Positions 1 to 8,574 of a stretch of 40,036 bases of DNA are shown piece by piece. The position numbers were made by a program, and so were the translations under genes. The notes under the pieces are model-generated. The model had not been told where the DNA came from and made no database searches. It saw only the letters and a program-made list of their open reading frames with translations. The stretch comes from Oscillatoriaceae cyanobacterium M33_DOE_052 (GTDB lineage Bacteria; Cyanobacteriota; Cyanobacteriia; Cyanobacteriales; Laspinemataceae), in contig DVDU01000018.1 of assembly GCA_015296065.1 (NCBI GenBank), forward strand, positions 1-40,036, written 5' to 3'. The first letter of the stretch is position 1. Each line of letters begins with the position of its first letter.

Positions 1-1
1 C

Positions 2-1636
2 ACCCTGCCCTTGTGGAACCGCCAGGGAGAACCCATCGGCGAACCGTTCCGAGGCCATCAGAGTTCGGTCAATGCCGTAGCCTTCAGCCCCGACGGACAG
101 ACCATAGTCAGTGGCAGTGGGGATGCTACTCTGCGCTTGTGGAACCGCCAGGGAGAACCCATCGGCGAACCCTTGCGAGGCCATCAGAATCCGGTCAATG
201 CCGTAGCCTTCAGCCCCGACGGCCAGACCATAGTCAGTGGCAGTGCAGACAACACCCTGCGCTTGTGGAACCGCCAGGGAGAACCCATCGGCGAACCGTT
301 GCGCGGCCATCAGGGTTGGGTCAATGCCGTAGCCTTCAGCCCCGACGGACAGACCATTGTCAGTGGCAGTTGGGACAACACCCTGCGCTTGTGGCAGGTG
401 GGTGATTGGAAACATTGGCTGCAAATTGCCTGCAATCAGTTGCAGTATCATCCGGTTTTGGTAGCCCCAGAAACCGATGTTGCTCGGGAAGCTGGCGAAA
501 CCTGTCAAAAATATGCCTGGAATTCCACCGAATCGGCACAATTTCTCGTCCGTCACGGCAAGGCTTTAGCCCGGGATGGCGATTTCCCGGGGGCAGTGAC
601 TCAGTTCAAACGTGCCTTGAAACTGGACGACACCCTCGACCTGGACCCGGAAGCGGAAGCCAAACGCCTTGCCGTTCCCGCTTTGATAGCACAAGGGGAA
701 CAGTTGGCCCGCGAAGCCCGAGTAGAGGAAGCAATAGGGAAATTCCAACAAGCCTTGAAACTGGACGACTCCCTCAACCTCAACCCGGAAGCAAAAGCCA
801 TCGAAATTGCCACCTCCACGTTAGTGAAACAAGGGGAACGACTCGCAGAGAAGGGTCAAATTGACGAAGCCATTGCCAAATTCCAACAGGCGGTGAGTCT
901 GGACGGCACCCTTAACCTGGACCCGAAAGCGAAAGCCACCGAACTCGGCGTCCCCGTTTTAGTGAAACAAGGCAAAGAACTCGCCGCAGAGGGTAAAGTT
1001 GACGAAGCTGCCGAAAAATTCCAAGCAGCCTTGAAATGGGACGATACCCTGGAACTGAACCCGAAATCGGAAGCCATTCAAATTGCCACATCTGCATTAG
1101 TAGAACAAGGTAAACAACTCGCCCGCCAGGGTCGCGTGGATGCAGCCACCGAAAAATTCCAACAAGCCTTGAAACTGGACAACACCCTCAACCTCAACCC
1201 GGAAACGGAAGCGAAACAAATTGCTGCTGCGGCTGTGCTGGAGAAGGCAAAGCAATTGGTTAAACAACAGAAGTATAAAGCCGCGATAGAGGCTTATACC
1301 GAAGCCCAGAAAATCGATTCAACAGTGAAAATTTCTGCCCAAAATTGGAATGAAATCTGTTGGTATGGCAGTTTGCGCGGTGAGGCGGCGGCAGTGCTTG
1401 CCACCTGCGAAAAAGCGGTAACTTTGGCACCGAAATCTGCCGGATATCGAGCCAATCTGGGAATTGCCAAAGCCCTCACGGGAGATACGGAAGGCGCGAT
1501 TAAAGATTTTGAAACCTTTATCCAATTGAGTGAAAATGAAGCGAGCAACGAACAAGTGCAGGGTTATATTGATGCCCTCCGCGCTGGGGAAAATCCCTTC
1601 ACCGAGGCAGAGATTAAACGATTGCTAGGGGAATGA
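2..1636 (+). CDS. WD40 repeat and TPR-like repeat protein, C-terminal part (5' end outside window)
   Basis: The reading frame is open to the left edge (visible residues begin TLPLWNRQGEP), so the true start lies outside the window. Three WD40 blades of exactly 42 residues come first (about 1-130), with the usual GH, FSPDG and LW marks. A linker with LQIACNQL follows, then at least four TPR-like helical repeats of about 46 residues, each with a KQGxxLA core, FQQALKLDD and LNLNPE, then a TPR-like tail. In cyanobacteria such C-termini usually belong to large proteins with an N-terminal STAND/AAA ATPase, CHAT or kinase module. That module is not visible, so the activity is unknown and a scaffold or sensor role is inferred. 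The stop overlaps the next upstream ATG by 4 bases (ATGA). Confidence 0.85.
   Translation, partial: TLPLWNRQGEPIGEPFRGHQSSVNAVAFSPDGQTIVSGSGDATLRLWNRQGEPIGEPLRGHQNPVNAVAFSPDGQTIVSGSADNTLRLWNRQGEPIGEPLRGHQGWVNAVAFSPDGQTIVSGSWDNTLRLWQVGDWKHWLQIACNQLQYHPVLVAPETDVAREAGETCQKYAWNSTESAQFLVRHGKALARDGDFPGAVTQFKRALKLDDTLDLDPEAEAKRLAVPALIAQGEQLAREARVEEAIGKFQQALKLDDSLNLNPEAKAIEIATSTLVKQGERLAEKGQIDEAIAKFQQAVSLDGTLNLDPKAKATELGVPVLVKQGKELAAEGKVDEAAEKFQAALKWDDTLELNPKSEAIQIATSALVEQGKQLARQGRVDAATEKFQQALKLDNTLNLNPETEAKQIAAAAVLEKAKQLVKQQKYKAAIEAYTEAQKIDSTVKISAQNWNEICWYGSLRGEAAAVLATCEKAVTLAPKSAGYRANLGIAKALTGDTEGAIKDFETFIQLSENEASNEQVQGYIDALRAGENPFTEAEIKRLLGE
11..388 (+). repeat. Three tandem 126-bp WD40-encoding units, nearly identical in DNA
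   Basis: Units begin at 11, 137 and 263 with the same 16-mer TTGTGGAACCGCCAGG and are each exactly 126 bp long. Differences cluster at two places in each unit: after GGCCATCAG, and after GTCAGTGGCAGT. The synonymous positions elsewhere are largely shared, which indicates recent amplification or gene conversion. The array probably continues to the left of the window. Confidence 0.9.
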
Positions 1637-1713
1637 GCTTGACCTCACCCCTAGCCTCTAAATTTGCTAAAATAGCCAATCCGTTAAAAAAACTTACCCA
1701 AATTTATCGAGCT

Positions 1714-1965
1714 ATGTCTCTACCCCTCGAACAGTACACCGTGAATTTGGCAGAAACCGGCGAGTTAGTTATCCCCGAAACCGTGCGGAAGCAACTTAAC
1801 CTGCAACCGGGGGATTCCCTCACCCTAACTCTCGAAGATGATGGGAGTATGCGCCTGTTCAGCTTACGCAAATCCGTCCAAAAACTCCAAGGAATTTTTA
1901 AAGATATTGCCCCAGGTGTTAGCCAGGGGGACGAACTGATTCAAGAACGGCGTGAGGAAGTATAG
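1714..1965 (+). CDS. AbrB/MazE (SpoVT-AbrB domain) antitoxin
   Basis: This 83-residue protein has a swapped-hairpin AbrB-type DNA-binding domain, visible in LAETGELVIPETVRKQL followed by QPGDSLTLTLEDDGSMRL. That is the typical beta-strand layout of VapB/MazE antitoxins. The frame is open back to an ATG at 1633 that overlaps the upstream stop, but the 27 extra residues do not fit the family. ATG 1714 puts the domain at the N-terminus and is chosen here. The C-terminal helical tail would bind the toxin. The PIN gene starts 15 bases downstream, a normal vapBC-type order in which the antitoxin represses its own operon. The toxin is truncated, so this antitoxin may now be an orphan. Confidence 0.8.
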   Translation: MSLPLEQYTVNLAETGELVIPETVRKQLNLQPGDSLTLTLEDDGSMRLFSLRKSVQKLQGIFKDIAPGVSQGDELIQERREEV

Positions 1966-1979
1966 TGAGAGGGGGAAGC

Positions 1980-2153
1980 ATGACTCAAAATCCGATTGCA
2001 GTATTGGATGCCTCAGCCTTACTGGCTTACCTGCAAGGTGAACCGGGTGCGGATGACGTTGCCGATGTTTTGCTTCAAAAAGCAGCGATTAGTGCTATAA
2101 ACTGGGCAGCCGTAGTAGGGTGGGCAGTGCCTCAACGCGGCGTCTCTTCATAA
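1980..2153 (+). pseudogene. Truncated PIN-domain (VapC-type) toxin gene
   Basis: ATG 1980 opens a 57-residue frame that begins like a VapC ribonuclease: AVLDASALLAYLQGEPG carries the first metal-binding Asp and a following Glu, then a helix and the SAINWA strand. Normal PIN toxins are about 130 residues. Here homology stops after INWA, where the frame enters a palindromic repeat (2115-2182) and ends at TAA 2151-2153. The remaining acidic residues (the usual second and third Asp) are absent, and no PIN-like frame resumes after the repeat. A functional RNase is therefore unlikely. A GTG at 1965 overlapping the antitoxin stop could also be the start. Confidence 0.75.
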
Positions 2154-2182
2154 GTAGCAGTATTGGGCACTGCCCACCCTAC
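2115..2182. repeat. 68-bp palindromic element with 17-bp perfect inverted ends
   Basis: GTAGGGTGGGCAGTGCC at 2115-2131 is repeated perfectly in reverse complement at 2166-2182. It looks like a MITE or REP-type element. It supplies the last codons and the stop of the truncated PIN gene. The hairpin could also terminate transcription. Confidence 0.85.
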
Positions 2183-2193
2183 CCATCCACCAG

Positions 2194-2290
2194 CTATAAT
2201 TGATAATTGATACTTAATAATTGATAATTTGGGGCTATAATTGTTAATTGTTAATTGTTAATCATTAATTATGAAAGTGGTAAAACAGGC
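2194..2290. repeat. AT-rich short tandem repeats (ATAATTGAT / TTGTTAAT units)
   Basis: After the palindrome comes a run of degenerate units such as TAATTGATAATTGATA and then ATTGTTAATTGTTAAT. It resembles the low-complexity intergenic repeats common in filamentous cyanobacteria. The whole gap 2154-2407 holds no gene that I can support. Confidence 0.6.
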
Positions 2291-2407
2291 AGTAAATCTG
2301 GGATAACATAATCATCAAAAAAACTAAATTAAAAAATATTAATCTATCAATTTGTGTCAATAATTATGCTACAATTAATTCAGTAAACTAAAAGAGTAGC
2401 CGAAATA

Positions 2408-3382
2408 TTGGACACACCCAATGCCAACTATGACCAACCTTGGAAAGAAGCCTTAGAAGACTATCTCGAACCCTTCTTAGCCTTCTTTTTCCCGCAAGTT
2501 TATGAGGTAGTAGATTGGTCGAAAGGATACGAATCCTTGGACAAAGAACTGCAACAAATTACCCCCACGGGTAGCAGTGGAGAACGGGAAGGGGATAAAC
2601 TCTTCAAGGTTTGGCAAAAGAATGGAGAAGAAGCCTATATCTTGATTCATATCGAAGTCCAGAGTCAAGAAGAAAGCCAATTTCCTGAACGGATGTACAT
2701 CTACCATTATCGGTCTTTTGACATCCATAAAAAAGTGATTAGTCTGGCGATACTGGGGGACGATCGCCCCTCATGGCGGCCCCACTCCTACAGTTATAAC
2801 CTCGCTGGCTGTTCCGTCACCTTTGAATTTCCCACCGCCAAACTGCTGGACTATGAAAGTCAGTGGGAGACCCTTAAAACCAGTCTCAATCCCTTAGCCT
2901 TTTTAGTGATGGCCCATTTAAAAACCCAAGCCAGCACCGGAAATGCCGAAGAACGGGAGCAGTATAAATGGGAGTTAGTACAGAACCTCTATGAACGAGG
3001 TTATACTGAAAATGACCTCATCCAGTTATTTCGCTTACTCGACTGGATGATGACCCTACCCGAATCACTGCAACAAAGTTTCGATACTAAACTCCAACAG
3101 TATCAGGAGGAACGAAAAATGCCAATTCTCAGCAATATTGAACGTCGCGCAATGGAAGCCGGTCGCCAAGAAGGTCGCCAAGAAGGAATGCTCCAAACGG
3201 CTCGATCAGATGTGCTGGAAGTGCTGACCGTGCGGTTTAATTCCGTGCCACTGGACTTGACTAACCGGGTGAATCAAATCGCCGATATCGCCACCCTCAA
3301 AGACCTACACAAACGGGCTATTTCTATCGGGTCTGTTGCCGAATTTGAGCAAATTCTAGACGCCAATTCTCCGGCTAACTAA
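2408..3382 (+). CDS. Rpn-type recombination-promoting nuclease / putative transposase, DUF4351
   Basis: The protein has 324 residues. The N-terminal YDQPWKEALEDYLEPFLAFFFP and the core IHIEVQSQ are hallmarks of the PD-(D/E)xK nuclease fold of the Rpn/PDDEXK transposase-like family. The E-x-Q in IEVQ corresponds to the catalytic E-x-K/Q strand. A charged segment (ERRAMEAGRQEGRQEG) leads to a C-terminal helical DUF4351-like region. No ATG is available, and TTG 2408 gives an N-terminus that fits the family. Rpn proteins are DNA endonucleases linked to RecA-independent recombination and, in some strains, phage defence. The role here is not shown. It is flanked by palindromic repeats on both sides. 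Confidence 0.8.
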   Translation: MDTPNANYDQPWKEALEDYLEPFLAFFFPQVYEVVDWSKGYESLDKELQQITPTGSSGEREGDKLFKVWQKNGEEAYILIHIEVQSQEESQFPERMYIYHYRSFDIHKKVISLAILGDDRPSWRPHSYSYNLAGCSVTFEFPTAKLLDYESQWETLKTSLNPLAFLVMAHLKTQASTGNAEEREQYKWELVQNLYERGYTENDLIQLFRLLDWMMTLPESLQQSFDTKLQQYQEERKMPILSNIERRAMEAGRQEGRQEGMLQTARSDVLEVLTVRFNSVPLDLTNRVNQIADIATLKDLHKRAISIGSVAEFEQILDANSPAN

Positions 3383-3395
3383 TAGACTCAGCTTT

Positions 3396-3425
3396 TAGGA
3401 CACGGTAGCTAGCTGCCGTGTCCTA
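3396..3425. repeat. Palindromic repeat, possible terminator
   Basis: TAGGACACGG at 3396-3405 pairs with CCGTGTCCTA at 3416-3425, and the loop AGCTAGCT is itself palindromic. The same motif core (GGGACACGG/CCGTGTCCC) recurs at 29595-29623, so this is a dispersed element. It lies 14 bp after the stop of the Rpn gene and could act as a terminator between the convergent genes. Confidence 0.7.
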
Positions 3426-3452
3426 CCCCGCTAGAATTTGCGCTTTATCTTG

Positions 3453-3914
3453 CTAAAATATCGGTGTGGTGGCTAATTCCCAATATTCTTGCAGAAAATT
3501 CAGATTTTTTGCTGCTTTATCCGGTCGATCGCTCGTCATCACCATCCGACTTAAATTAACAACTTCGGTATTCTTCTGATTCGGTTTTCCCTGGGGTATA
3601 TAACCTTTGCTACTACTGGTTATGCCAAGTTGCTGCTCTAGAAGATTTTTGGGCGGCAACCGATGATATAATTGTTCTCCTTCCAGAGGCGCCAGTTTTG
3701 TCATTGCTTCTTGATAGAGAGCATTTAACTCTGGATGTTTAGCCAAAATTTTGTTAATCTCTCCTAAAATCGCCGCATCTTGATCCGGGCGCAGTTCCAG
3801 GAGGGTTCCCAGATTATTTTGTAAATCCAAAACTTCCGCCCCGGTGAGAGGGGAGTCTAGACGGTACAGAGCCAACAAGAAAGCGAGTAAAGTTTTGTCA
3901 ACGGAGGTATCCAT
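3453..3914 (-). CDS. Hypothetical protein, 153 aa
   Basis: I do not recognise the family. The N-terminal half (to about residue 85) is predicted helical and leucine-rich (DKTLLAFLLALYRLDSPLTGAEV), with no signal peptide or membrane segment. The second half is polar. It lies about 55 bases downstream of the secreted repeat protein on the same strand and may be co-transcribed with it. Codon use resembles its neighbours. Confidence 0.6.
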   Translation of the reverse strand: MDTSVDKTLLAFLLALYRLDSPLTGAEVLDLQNNLGTLLELRPDQDAAILGEINKILAKHPELNALYQEAMTKLAPLEGEQLYHRLPPKNLLEQQLGITSSSKGYIPQGKPNQKNTEVVNLSRMVMTSDRPDKAAKNLNFLQEYWELATTPIF

Positions 3915-3968
3915 AGAGTCGGGTTTGGCGTTATAATTGGGTGCCAGATAATTGTAGCTGATATTGTG

Positions 3969-6059
3969 TCAATGAAGAAGTGGCAAGCATTGAGTTTCAG
4001 GAGTTGGGGGGGTGGGGGTAAAGGCGATCGCGGCAATTTCCACCAGCAATGCCACTTGCTCAGAACTATCCCCTACCTGTGGGACTAATGCCACCGCTCG
4101 GTCAAAATCTCCGGCTTTGGCAGCTTGGCGGGCAATTTCCCATATGACTGAATATTTAATTGCTGTATCTCCAGTCACCCGATCGGCCATTACCAAAGCC
4201 GCATCTGCATTCCCTGCCCTAGCATAACTGATGGCCATCTGCTGAAACAATTTATTTTTCCATTCCGGCTCTGGGATAGTTTCTCCCAGTTGCGCCGCCT
4301 TTTCCCATTGGCAAATTTCTGTATAGGCGCCAGCGATCGCCCCCACCGCACTACTTAACTGCGATTCATTTTCTAGATTTTCCGCTGCTTCTAAACTTTC
4401 CCGAAAAATTTGATTAGCTCTTGCCGTTTCTCCGGCTTTGGCGAGGCTGACGGCGATTTGTGAGAATACCTGAATTCTATAGCTACTGTTTTTAGGGATT
4501 TTCTCCGCCATCTTCACGGCAAAATCATCATTGCCTTTTTGGGCAACCTGAATCGCAATATCCCCAAAAGCCTGTTCTTGTCGCCCGTACTTCTGGTCTA
4601 TCTGGTTCACAATTTTTACAGTAACATTATAATTGTTCCCTGTGGCGGCGGCTAGGGCAATTTTATATAATATCCCATCTCCCTCGTTCAATGTATTGGT
4701 AATGCGCTGGGCAATTTTGGCTCCGTCCTCAAATTTTCCCGCTTGCATATAACTGAGGGCGATAGCCTCCCAAGCCTGATTTTGATATATTCCTGGTTCT
4801 AATTTTGAAGCAATTTCTATGGCTTGGTCATATTGACCCGTGGTAGCAAAGCTGCTGGCCACTACCGCCAGGGCATCTTCTTTGAGATAACTTTTAGTAG
4901 AATCTACGGGAATGCGGTTGGCAATTTCCAAGGCGAGATCAGGATGGCCATATCGGGCAATTGTCGAGACTATGGCAAATATCCCCCTGAGTCTCTCATC
5001 CTGATAACTCCCGGCTGATTTCTCTACGATTTCGGCTATTTGAAAAACCAATTCCATTTGGCCAGCGGCTGCATATTGTGCAGCGATATATGCCAAAATT
5101 TCTGGGGAAATCAATAAACCAGGATTTATTTCTCGGACAATCTCAAAACTCCGCTCGAAATCTTCAGCCTGGATATATCTAATCACAATTGCCTGCAACG
5201 CGGTGATGCGGCTGTAGTCATTGTAGGCTAGGTCAGCTATCTCATAGGCTAGGTAGAAAGTTTCAGCCGCCTTCTTCGCTGCGCCAGCGCGAGCATAGGA
5301 CAAAGCGATCGCCGCTAGCGCCTGCGATTTCACCACAATCACATCCCCATTTTCTCCAGGGTTTAAAGATTTGACTATCTCCAGAGCCTTGTCAGCCAGG
5401 GCCACTGGCACCGATTTATCAGCCATGCCAATTAAAGCCTGACCTTTAGCAGTTTGATTTTCGATTTTTGCCACAATTTCCAGAGCTGCTTCGGCTTTGC
5501 CTTCTGCAAAAAAAGCTCTCGCCATTGCCTCTAAAACAATCCTGATAGTTTCTTCAACATACCCATCCCTATAATTATTATCAAAATTATTAGTTATGGC
5601 ATCAGTGAGGGTGAAAACAGGAGCCGATTCTCCCACCTTGGCAAAAAGTACAGCTAGATAATCAATAATTTCATGGCTACTCAAACCGCCAGCGGTGCTA
5701 GCGGCATATTTAATCTCTTTGATAAAACCATTCATCCCTAGGGATAAAACTTCTGCCGCCCGTTCCGGTTGGCCAATTTCCGCATAAAGCAGCGCCAGTT
5801 CCGGGATTGGCCAATCCGTAGAATCATCATTAATGGTTTTGGCTAATTCTAGGGCTTGGGATAAGATTTCCAACCCTTTTTCTTGATGGGGAGAGACTGG
5901 ATTTTGGGCGATGCTGGGGAAATGTAAGCCATCCACATCTTCTCGCAATACCATGAGGTTTGCGGGAGGGGTTGTGGCGACTGCCAGATGCAGGGGAGAT
6001 AAAGCGGTCAATCCCACATATAGTAGCCCAAAGGTTGCCCCAAGTCCTTGATGGTGCAT
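3969..6059 (-). CDS. Exported helical-repeat (TPR-like) protein, 696 aa
   Basis: Residues 1-28 form a signal peptide (hydrophobic LGATFGLLYVGLTALSPLHLAVA), followed by a short polar linker. From about residue 60 to the end there are about seventeen helix-turn-helix units of 33-40 residues. They have the recurrent patterns AxxYAxAGxxxxAxEIA and ALxxIAxxYAxAG, typical of TPR/SEL1-like solenoids. No catalytic motif is visible. The product is probably periplasmic or surface-located and used for protein binding. The C-terminus (TPTPPTPETQ) is proline-rich and may be degraded or of low complexity. It is divergently oriented from the SemiSWEET gene, with an 84-bp shared upstream region. Confidence 0.75.
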   Translation of the reverse strand: MHHQGLGATFGLLYVGLTALSPLHLAVATTPPANLMVLREDVDGLHFPSIAQNPVSPHQEKGLEILSQALELAKTINDDSTDWPIPELALLYAEIGQPERAAEVLSLGMNGFIKEIKYAASTAGGLSSHEIIDYLAVLFAKVGESAPVFTLTDAITNNFDNNYRDGYVEETIRIVLEAMARAFFAEGKAEAALEIVAKIENQTAKGQALIGMADKSVPVALADKALEIVKSLNPGENGDVIVVKSQALAAIALSYARAGAAKKAAETFYLAYEIADLAYNDYSRITALQAIVIRYIQAEDFERSFEIVREINPGLLISPEILAYIAAQYAAAGQMELVFQIAEIVEKSAGSYQDERLRGIFAIVSTIARYGHPDLALEIANRIPVDSTKSYLKEDALAVVASSFATTGQYDQAIEIASKLEPGIYQNQAWEAIALSYMQAGKFEDGAKIAQRITNTLNEGDGILYKIALAAATGNNYNVTVKIVNQIDQKYGRQEQAFGDIAIQVAQKGNDDFAVKMAEKIPKNSSYRIQVFSQIAVSLAKAGETARANQIFRESLEAAENLENESQLSSAVGAIAGAYTEICQWEKAAQLGETIPEPEWKNKLFQQMAISYARAGNADAALVMADRVTGDTAIKYSVIWEIARQAAKAGDFDRAVALVPQVGDSSEQVALLVEIAAIAFTPTPPTPETQCLPLLH

Positions 6060-6096
6060 AGAATTGGCGACTCCGGCGCCCTGATAGTCATCAATG

Positions 6097-6102
6097 TATA
6101 AT
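6097..6102 (+). promoter_or_regulatory. Possible -10 box for the SemiSWEET gene
   Basis: A consensus TATAAT lies 42 bases before ATG 6144 in the divergent spacer. No good -35 hexamer is seen at the usual distance, so the call is weak. Confidence 0.3.
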
Positions 6103-6143
6103 CAGTATCATACACCAAGAGTCTGCCAAAATCAATCACACCG

Positions 6144-6398
6144 ATGGACTATATTACTATTCTGGGATTTGTCGCTGCCACCTGCACCACGGTGGCGTTT
6201 TTACCGCAAGTGATGAAAACTTGGCAGTCTAAATCCGCTAAAGATGTCTCTTTCGGGATGCTGGTATTTTTTTGTAGTGGCATTTTTCTCTGGTTTATTT
6301 ATGGTGTTTTTATCAAATCCTCACCGGTAATTATCGCTAACCTACTCACCTTAATTCTCAATCTAATTATTTTATATTTGAAAATTAAGTACGAGTAG
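6144..6398 (+). CDS. SemiSWEET-type sugar transporter
   Basis: This 84-residue protein has three hydrophobic helices (about 5-22, 38-55 and 62-80), a single triple-helix bundle. The PQ motif P21-Q22 in FLPQVMKTW and the following SKSAKDVSFGML are diagnostic of the MtN3/saliva (SWEET) family in its bacterial half-size form. Such proteins dimerise in the inner membrane to make a passive channel for sugars such as sucrose or glucose. The substrate cannot be read from sequence. The gene stands alone and has its own upstream region. Confidence 0.9.
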   Translation: MDYITILGFVAATCTTVAFLPQVMKTWQSKSAKDVSFGMLVFFCSGIFLWFIYGVFIKSSPVIIANLLTLILNLIILYLKIKYE

Positions 6399-6538
6399 AA
6401 ATATTGGCTCGCATCCAGCTTTGGAGACAATCTTGGTTTGGTAACAGGCCAGTCCAGCTACCCCGGGGTGGGAGATGCCATTGGGAGAATCAATCACCTC
6501 GACAGCTAAGGGATTGGGGATGCTAGAGCCGCCAAAAA

Positions 6539-6570
6539 GTCCCCTGGTGAGCGATAATCTCTCAGGGGAC
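6539..6570 (+). terminator. Hairpin between SemiSWEET and the pentapeptide gene
   Basis: GTCCCCTG at 6539-6546 pairs with CAGGGGAC at 6563-6570, with partial pairing inside the loop. No T-run follows, so it could be a terminator, an attenuator or simply a small repeat. The rest of 6399-6630 shows no gene or recognisable riboswitch. Confidence 0.4.
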
Positions 6571-6630
6571 GATGCTTAAATGGCGTCAAACCGATAAGAT
6601 ATGTAGTGATTTCGGCACTAGGAGTTAGGC

Positions 6631-8556
6631 ATGGCCCATTGTCCGATTTGTCAAACGAACTACGTTGAGGGAGAGGTAAAGAATTGCTCTACCTGTGGTT
6701 GGGACCTGACGCCTTACCCCCTCACTTTGGGCAGAATTCCCGATGGATTTTTGCGCAAGGAGCGATCGCAGCTATACTGGGCGCGGCAAGTGTGGCAGGA
6801 GTTGACCGCAACTCCGGCGGTGGGGAATGGGGCCGCCGATGCCAAACTGGCGGAAACTACGGCACAGTTAGAGGCGTTGCGGCTGGAAATGGCCACATCC
6901 CAGTCGGCGTATGAGAAGATGGAGGCGGCATATTATGAATTACAATCGACCTTAGAAGCGAAAGAAGGCGAGCTGTTGGCGGCGGCGGAAGAGCGATCGC
7001 ACCTCAAAGCTCTGCTCGAGGAAGCCGCAACCGCATACAAAGAGCTGGAAACCCAGCTAGAAGAAAGCAACTTGCAGCTCGGAGCTTGTCAGCAGGAAAG
7101 TGGGGAACTGCAAACCCAAGTCCAGAAAGCGGCTAAGGCTTATTGGGAGCTACAAGACAAATTTGATTTAGTCGAAAAAGGCCGGACGTTCCTGCAATCA
7201 CAACTAGAACAAGCGGTTTTGCAGGAAACCCAGTTGCAATCTCAGGTCAAACAAAGTCAAAAAGAGCTGGCTAAGTCGGAGAAAGAAAAAGAGCGTCTGC
7301 AAGAGGAGCTAGAGAAAGCGGCGGCGAAGCTGTCGGAGTTGCAGCAAGAGCGATCGCAATACCAAACCCAACTGCAGCAAGCCTCCAGCTCCTACTGGCA
7401 GCTCCAGATGCAGCTCGCCCAATCCCAAACCAAACTGGAAGCCGAACCACAAAACAAATTATCTGTAACTTCAGCCCCACAAGAGCAAATTCAAGCGGAA
7501 TCGCAACAATTGCAAGAGCGGCTGCTCCAAATCGAATCCACCCTGAACCAAGAAAGAGAACAAAGACTCCGCTTAGAAGACCGCCTCGATGGCATGAATG
7601 ATGAGAGGCACTATCTGCAAGAGCAGTTAAAACAAGCGAAATCCCAGCATCAAGAACTGGAAGACCGCCTCTACCATACCCAATTACAACTGGCATCTAA
7701 CCCCGCGATGTCGCGGACAGAGGCGGTTTTTACCCCAGCTCCCTCCCGGGGTTCGGGGTTTAGTCAAGTGGTGAAAACTTTGCTGCACTTACTGGCGATC
7801 GGCATCTTTGTCAGCCCCCTATTTCTAGTGGTTTACCATCCCACCCTGTCCAAACCCATTTTCTTTTTTGGCCTCAAACAGGGACTGCTGAAATCCGCCA
7901 GCAATCGCGATTTAAGCCGCATCAATTTAGAATCAGAAACCTTAGATGGCAACAACTTCAGCCAGAGCAACCTCACCAACGGTAACTTAAATTCCGCCAG
8001 CCTCATCAAAGCTAATTTAGAAGGCGCCAAGATGAATGGCATCGGCTTGCAGAGCGCCAATCTCAAAGGCGCCAACCTGAAAAATGCCAGTCTCGACTGG
8101 GCAAATTTAACCGGCGCCAATCTAGAAGGTGCTGATTTAAGCGGCACCAATTTAGAAAGGGCAAATTTAACCGGCGCTGTCCTCACTGGAGCGAACTTGA
8201 GAGACAGTAAAATTGACGTGAATACAACCAGAATCGACCCTGAAGACTTATTAAATTGGAAATTGGTAAATATGCCGAGACGCAACCGGCAACTGCGTGG
8301 GTTTAATTTAAACGGTTATAATTTGAGCTTTGCCAGCTTGATTGCTGCTAACCTGCAAAAAGCCAGTTTGAAACTAGCAGATTTAAAGTATGCCGACTTG
8401 AGCGCTGCCAACTTATCTGGTGCTGATTTAACTGGGGCAGACTTATCCGGCGCGAAATTGAAAGATGCGAATTTTCAAGGAGCAATCTTATTTCAGGTGA
8501 AGACCACAACTTTAACCTTATGTCCTAACGGTAAAAGCGGTCCTTGTAAGCTGTAA
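6631..8556 (+). CDS. Zinc-ribbon, coiled-coil, membrane-anchored pentapeptide-repeat protein
   Basis: The 641-residue protein has four parts. Residues 1-25 form a four-cysteine zinc ribbon (C4, C7, C19, C22). About 65-350 is a long coiled coil rich in Gln, Glu, Leu and Lys. About 380-401 is one hydrophobic helix (LLHLLAIGIFVSPLFLVVYH). About 425-620 holds pentapeptide repeats of the A(D/N)LxG type that should fold as a right-handed beta-helix, interrupted near 530-560 by IDPEDLLNWKLVNMPRRNRQ. I infer a membrane protein with a cytosolic zinc-ribbon/coiled-coil part and a beta-helix on the other face or close to the membrane. No enzyme motif is seen. It is convergent with a second pentapeptide gene 18 bp away. 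Function is unknown and a scaffold role is likely. Confidence 0.85.
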   Translation: MAHCPICQTNYVEGEVKNCSTCGWDLTPYPLTLGRIPDGFLRKERSQLYWARQVWQELTATPAVGNGAADAKLAETTAQLEALRLEMATSQSAYEKMEAAYYELQSTLEAKEGELLAAAEERSHLKALLEEAATAYKELETQLEESNLQLGACQQESGELQTQVQKAAKAYWELQDKFDLVEKGRTFLQSQLEQAVLQETQLQSQVKQSQKELAKSEKEKERLQEELEKAAAKLSELQQERSQYQTQLQQASSSYWQLQMQLAQSQTKLEAEPQNKLSVTSAPQEQIQAESQQLQERLLQIESTLNQEREQRLRLEDRLDGMNDERHYLQEQLKQAKSQHQELEDRLYHTQLQLASNPAMSRTEAVFTPAPSRGSGFSQVVKTLLHLLAIGIFVSPLFLVVYHPTLSKPIFFFGLKQGLLKSASNRDLSRINLESETLDGNNFSQSNLTNGNLNSASLIKANLEGAKMNGIGLQSANLKGANLKNASLDWANLTGANLEGADLSGTNLERANLTGAVLTGANLRDSKIDVNTTRIDPEDLLNWKLVNMPRRNRQLRGFNLNGYNLSFASLIAANLQKASLKLADLKYADLSAANLSGADLTGADLSGAKLKDANFQGAILFQVKTTTLTLCPNGKSGPCKL

Positions 8557-8574
8557 AGAATCGGGGAAAGCGCC

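Noticed and set aside
1633-1713. N-terminal extension of the antitoxin from ATG 1633
   Set aside because: The extra 27 residues do not fit the AbrB family; the start at 1714 is preferred, although the overlap with the upstream stop is notable.
6399-6630. Riboswitch (cobalamin-type) or small RNA in this gap
   Set aside because: Only a short hairpin can be seen; the conserved cobalamin-riboswitch boxes are not present.
7271-8285. Minus-strand open frames opposite the coiled-coil and pentapeptide protein
   Set aside because: Their composition mirrors the sense gene, they have no start signals, and the sense product has clear domains.
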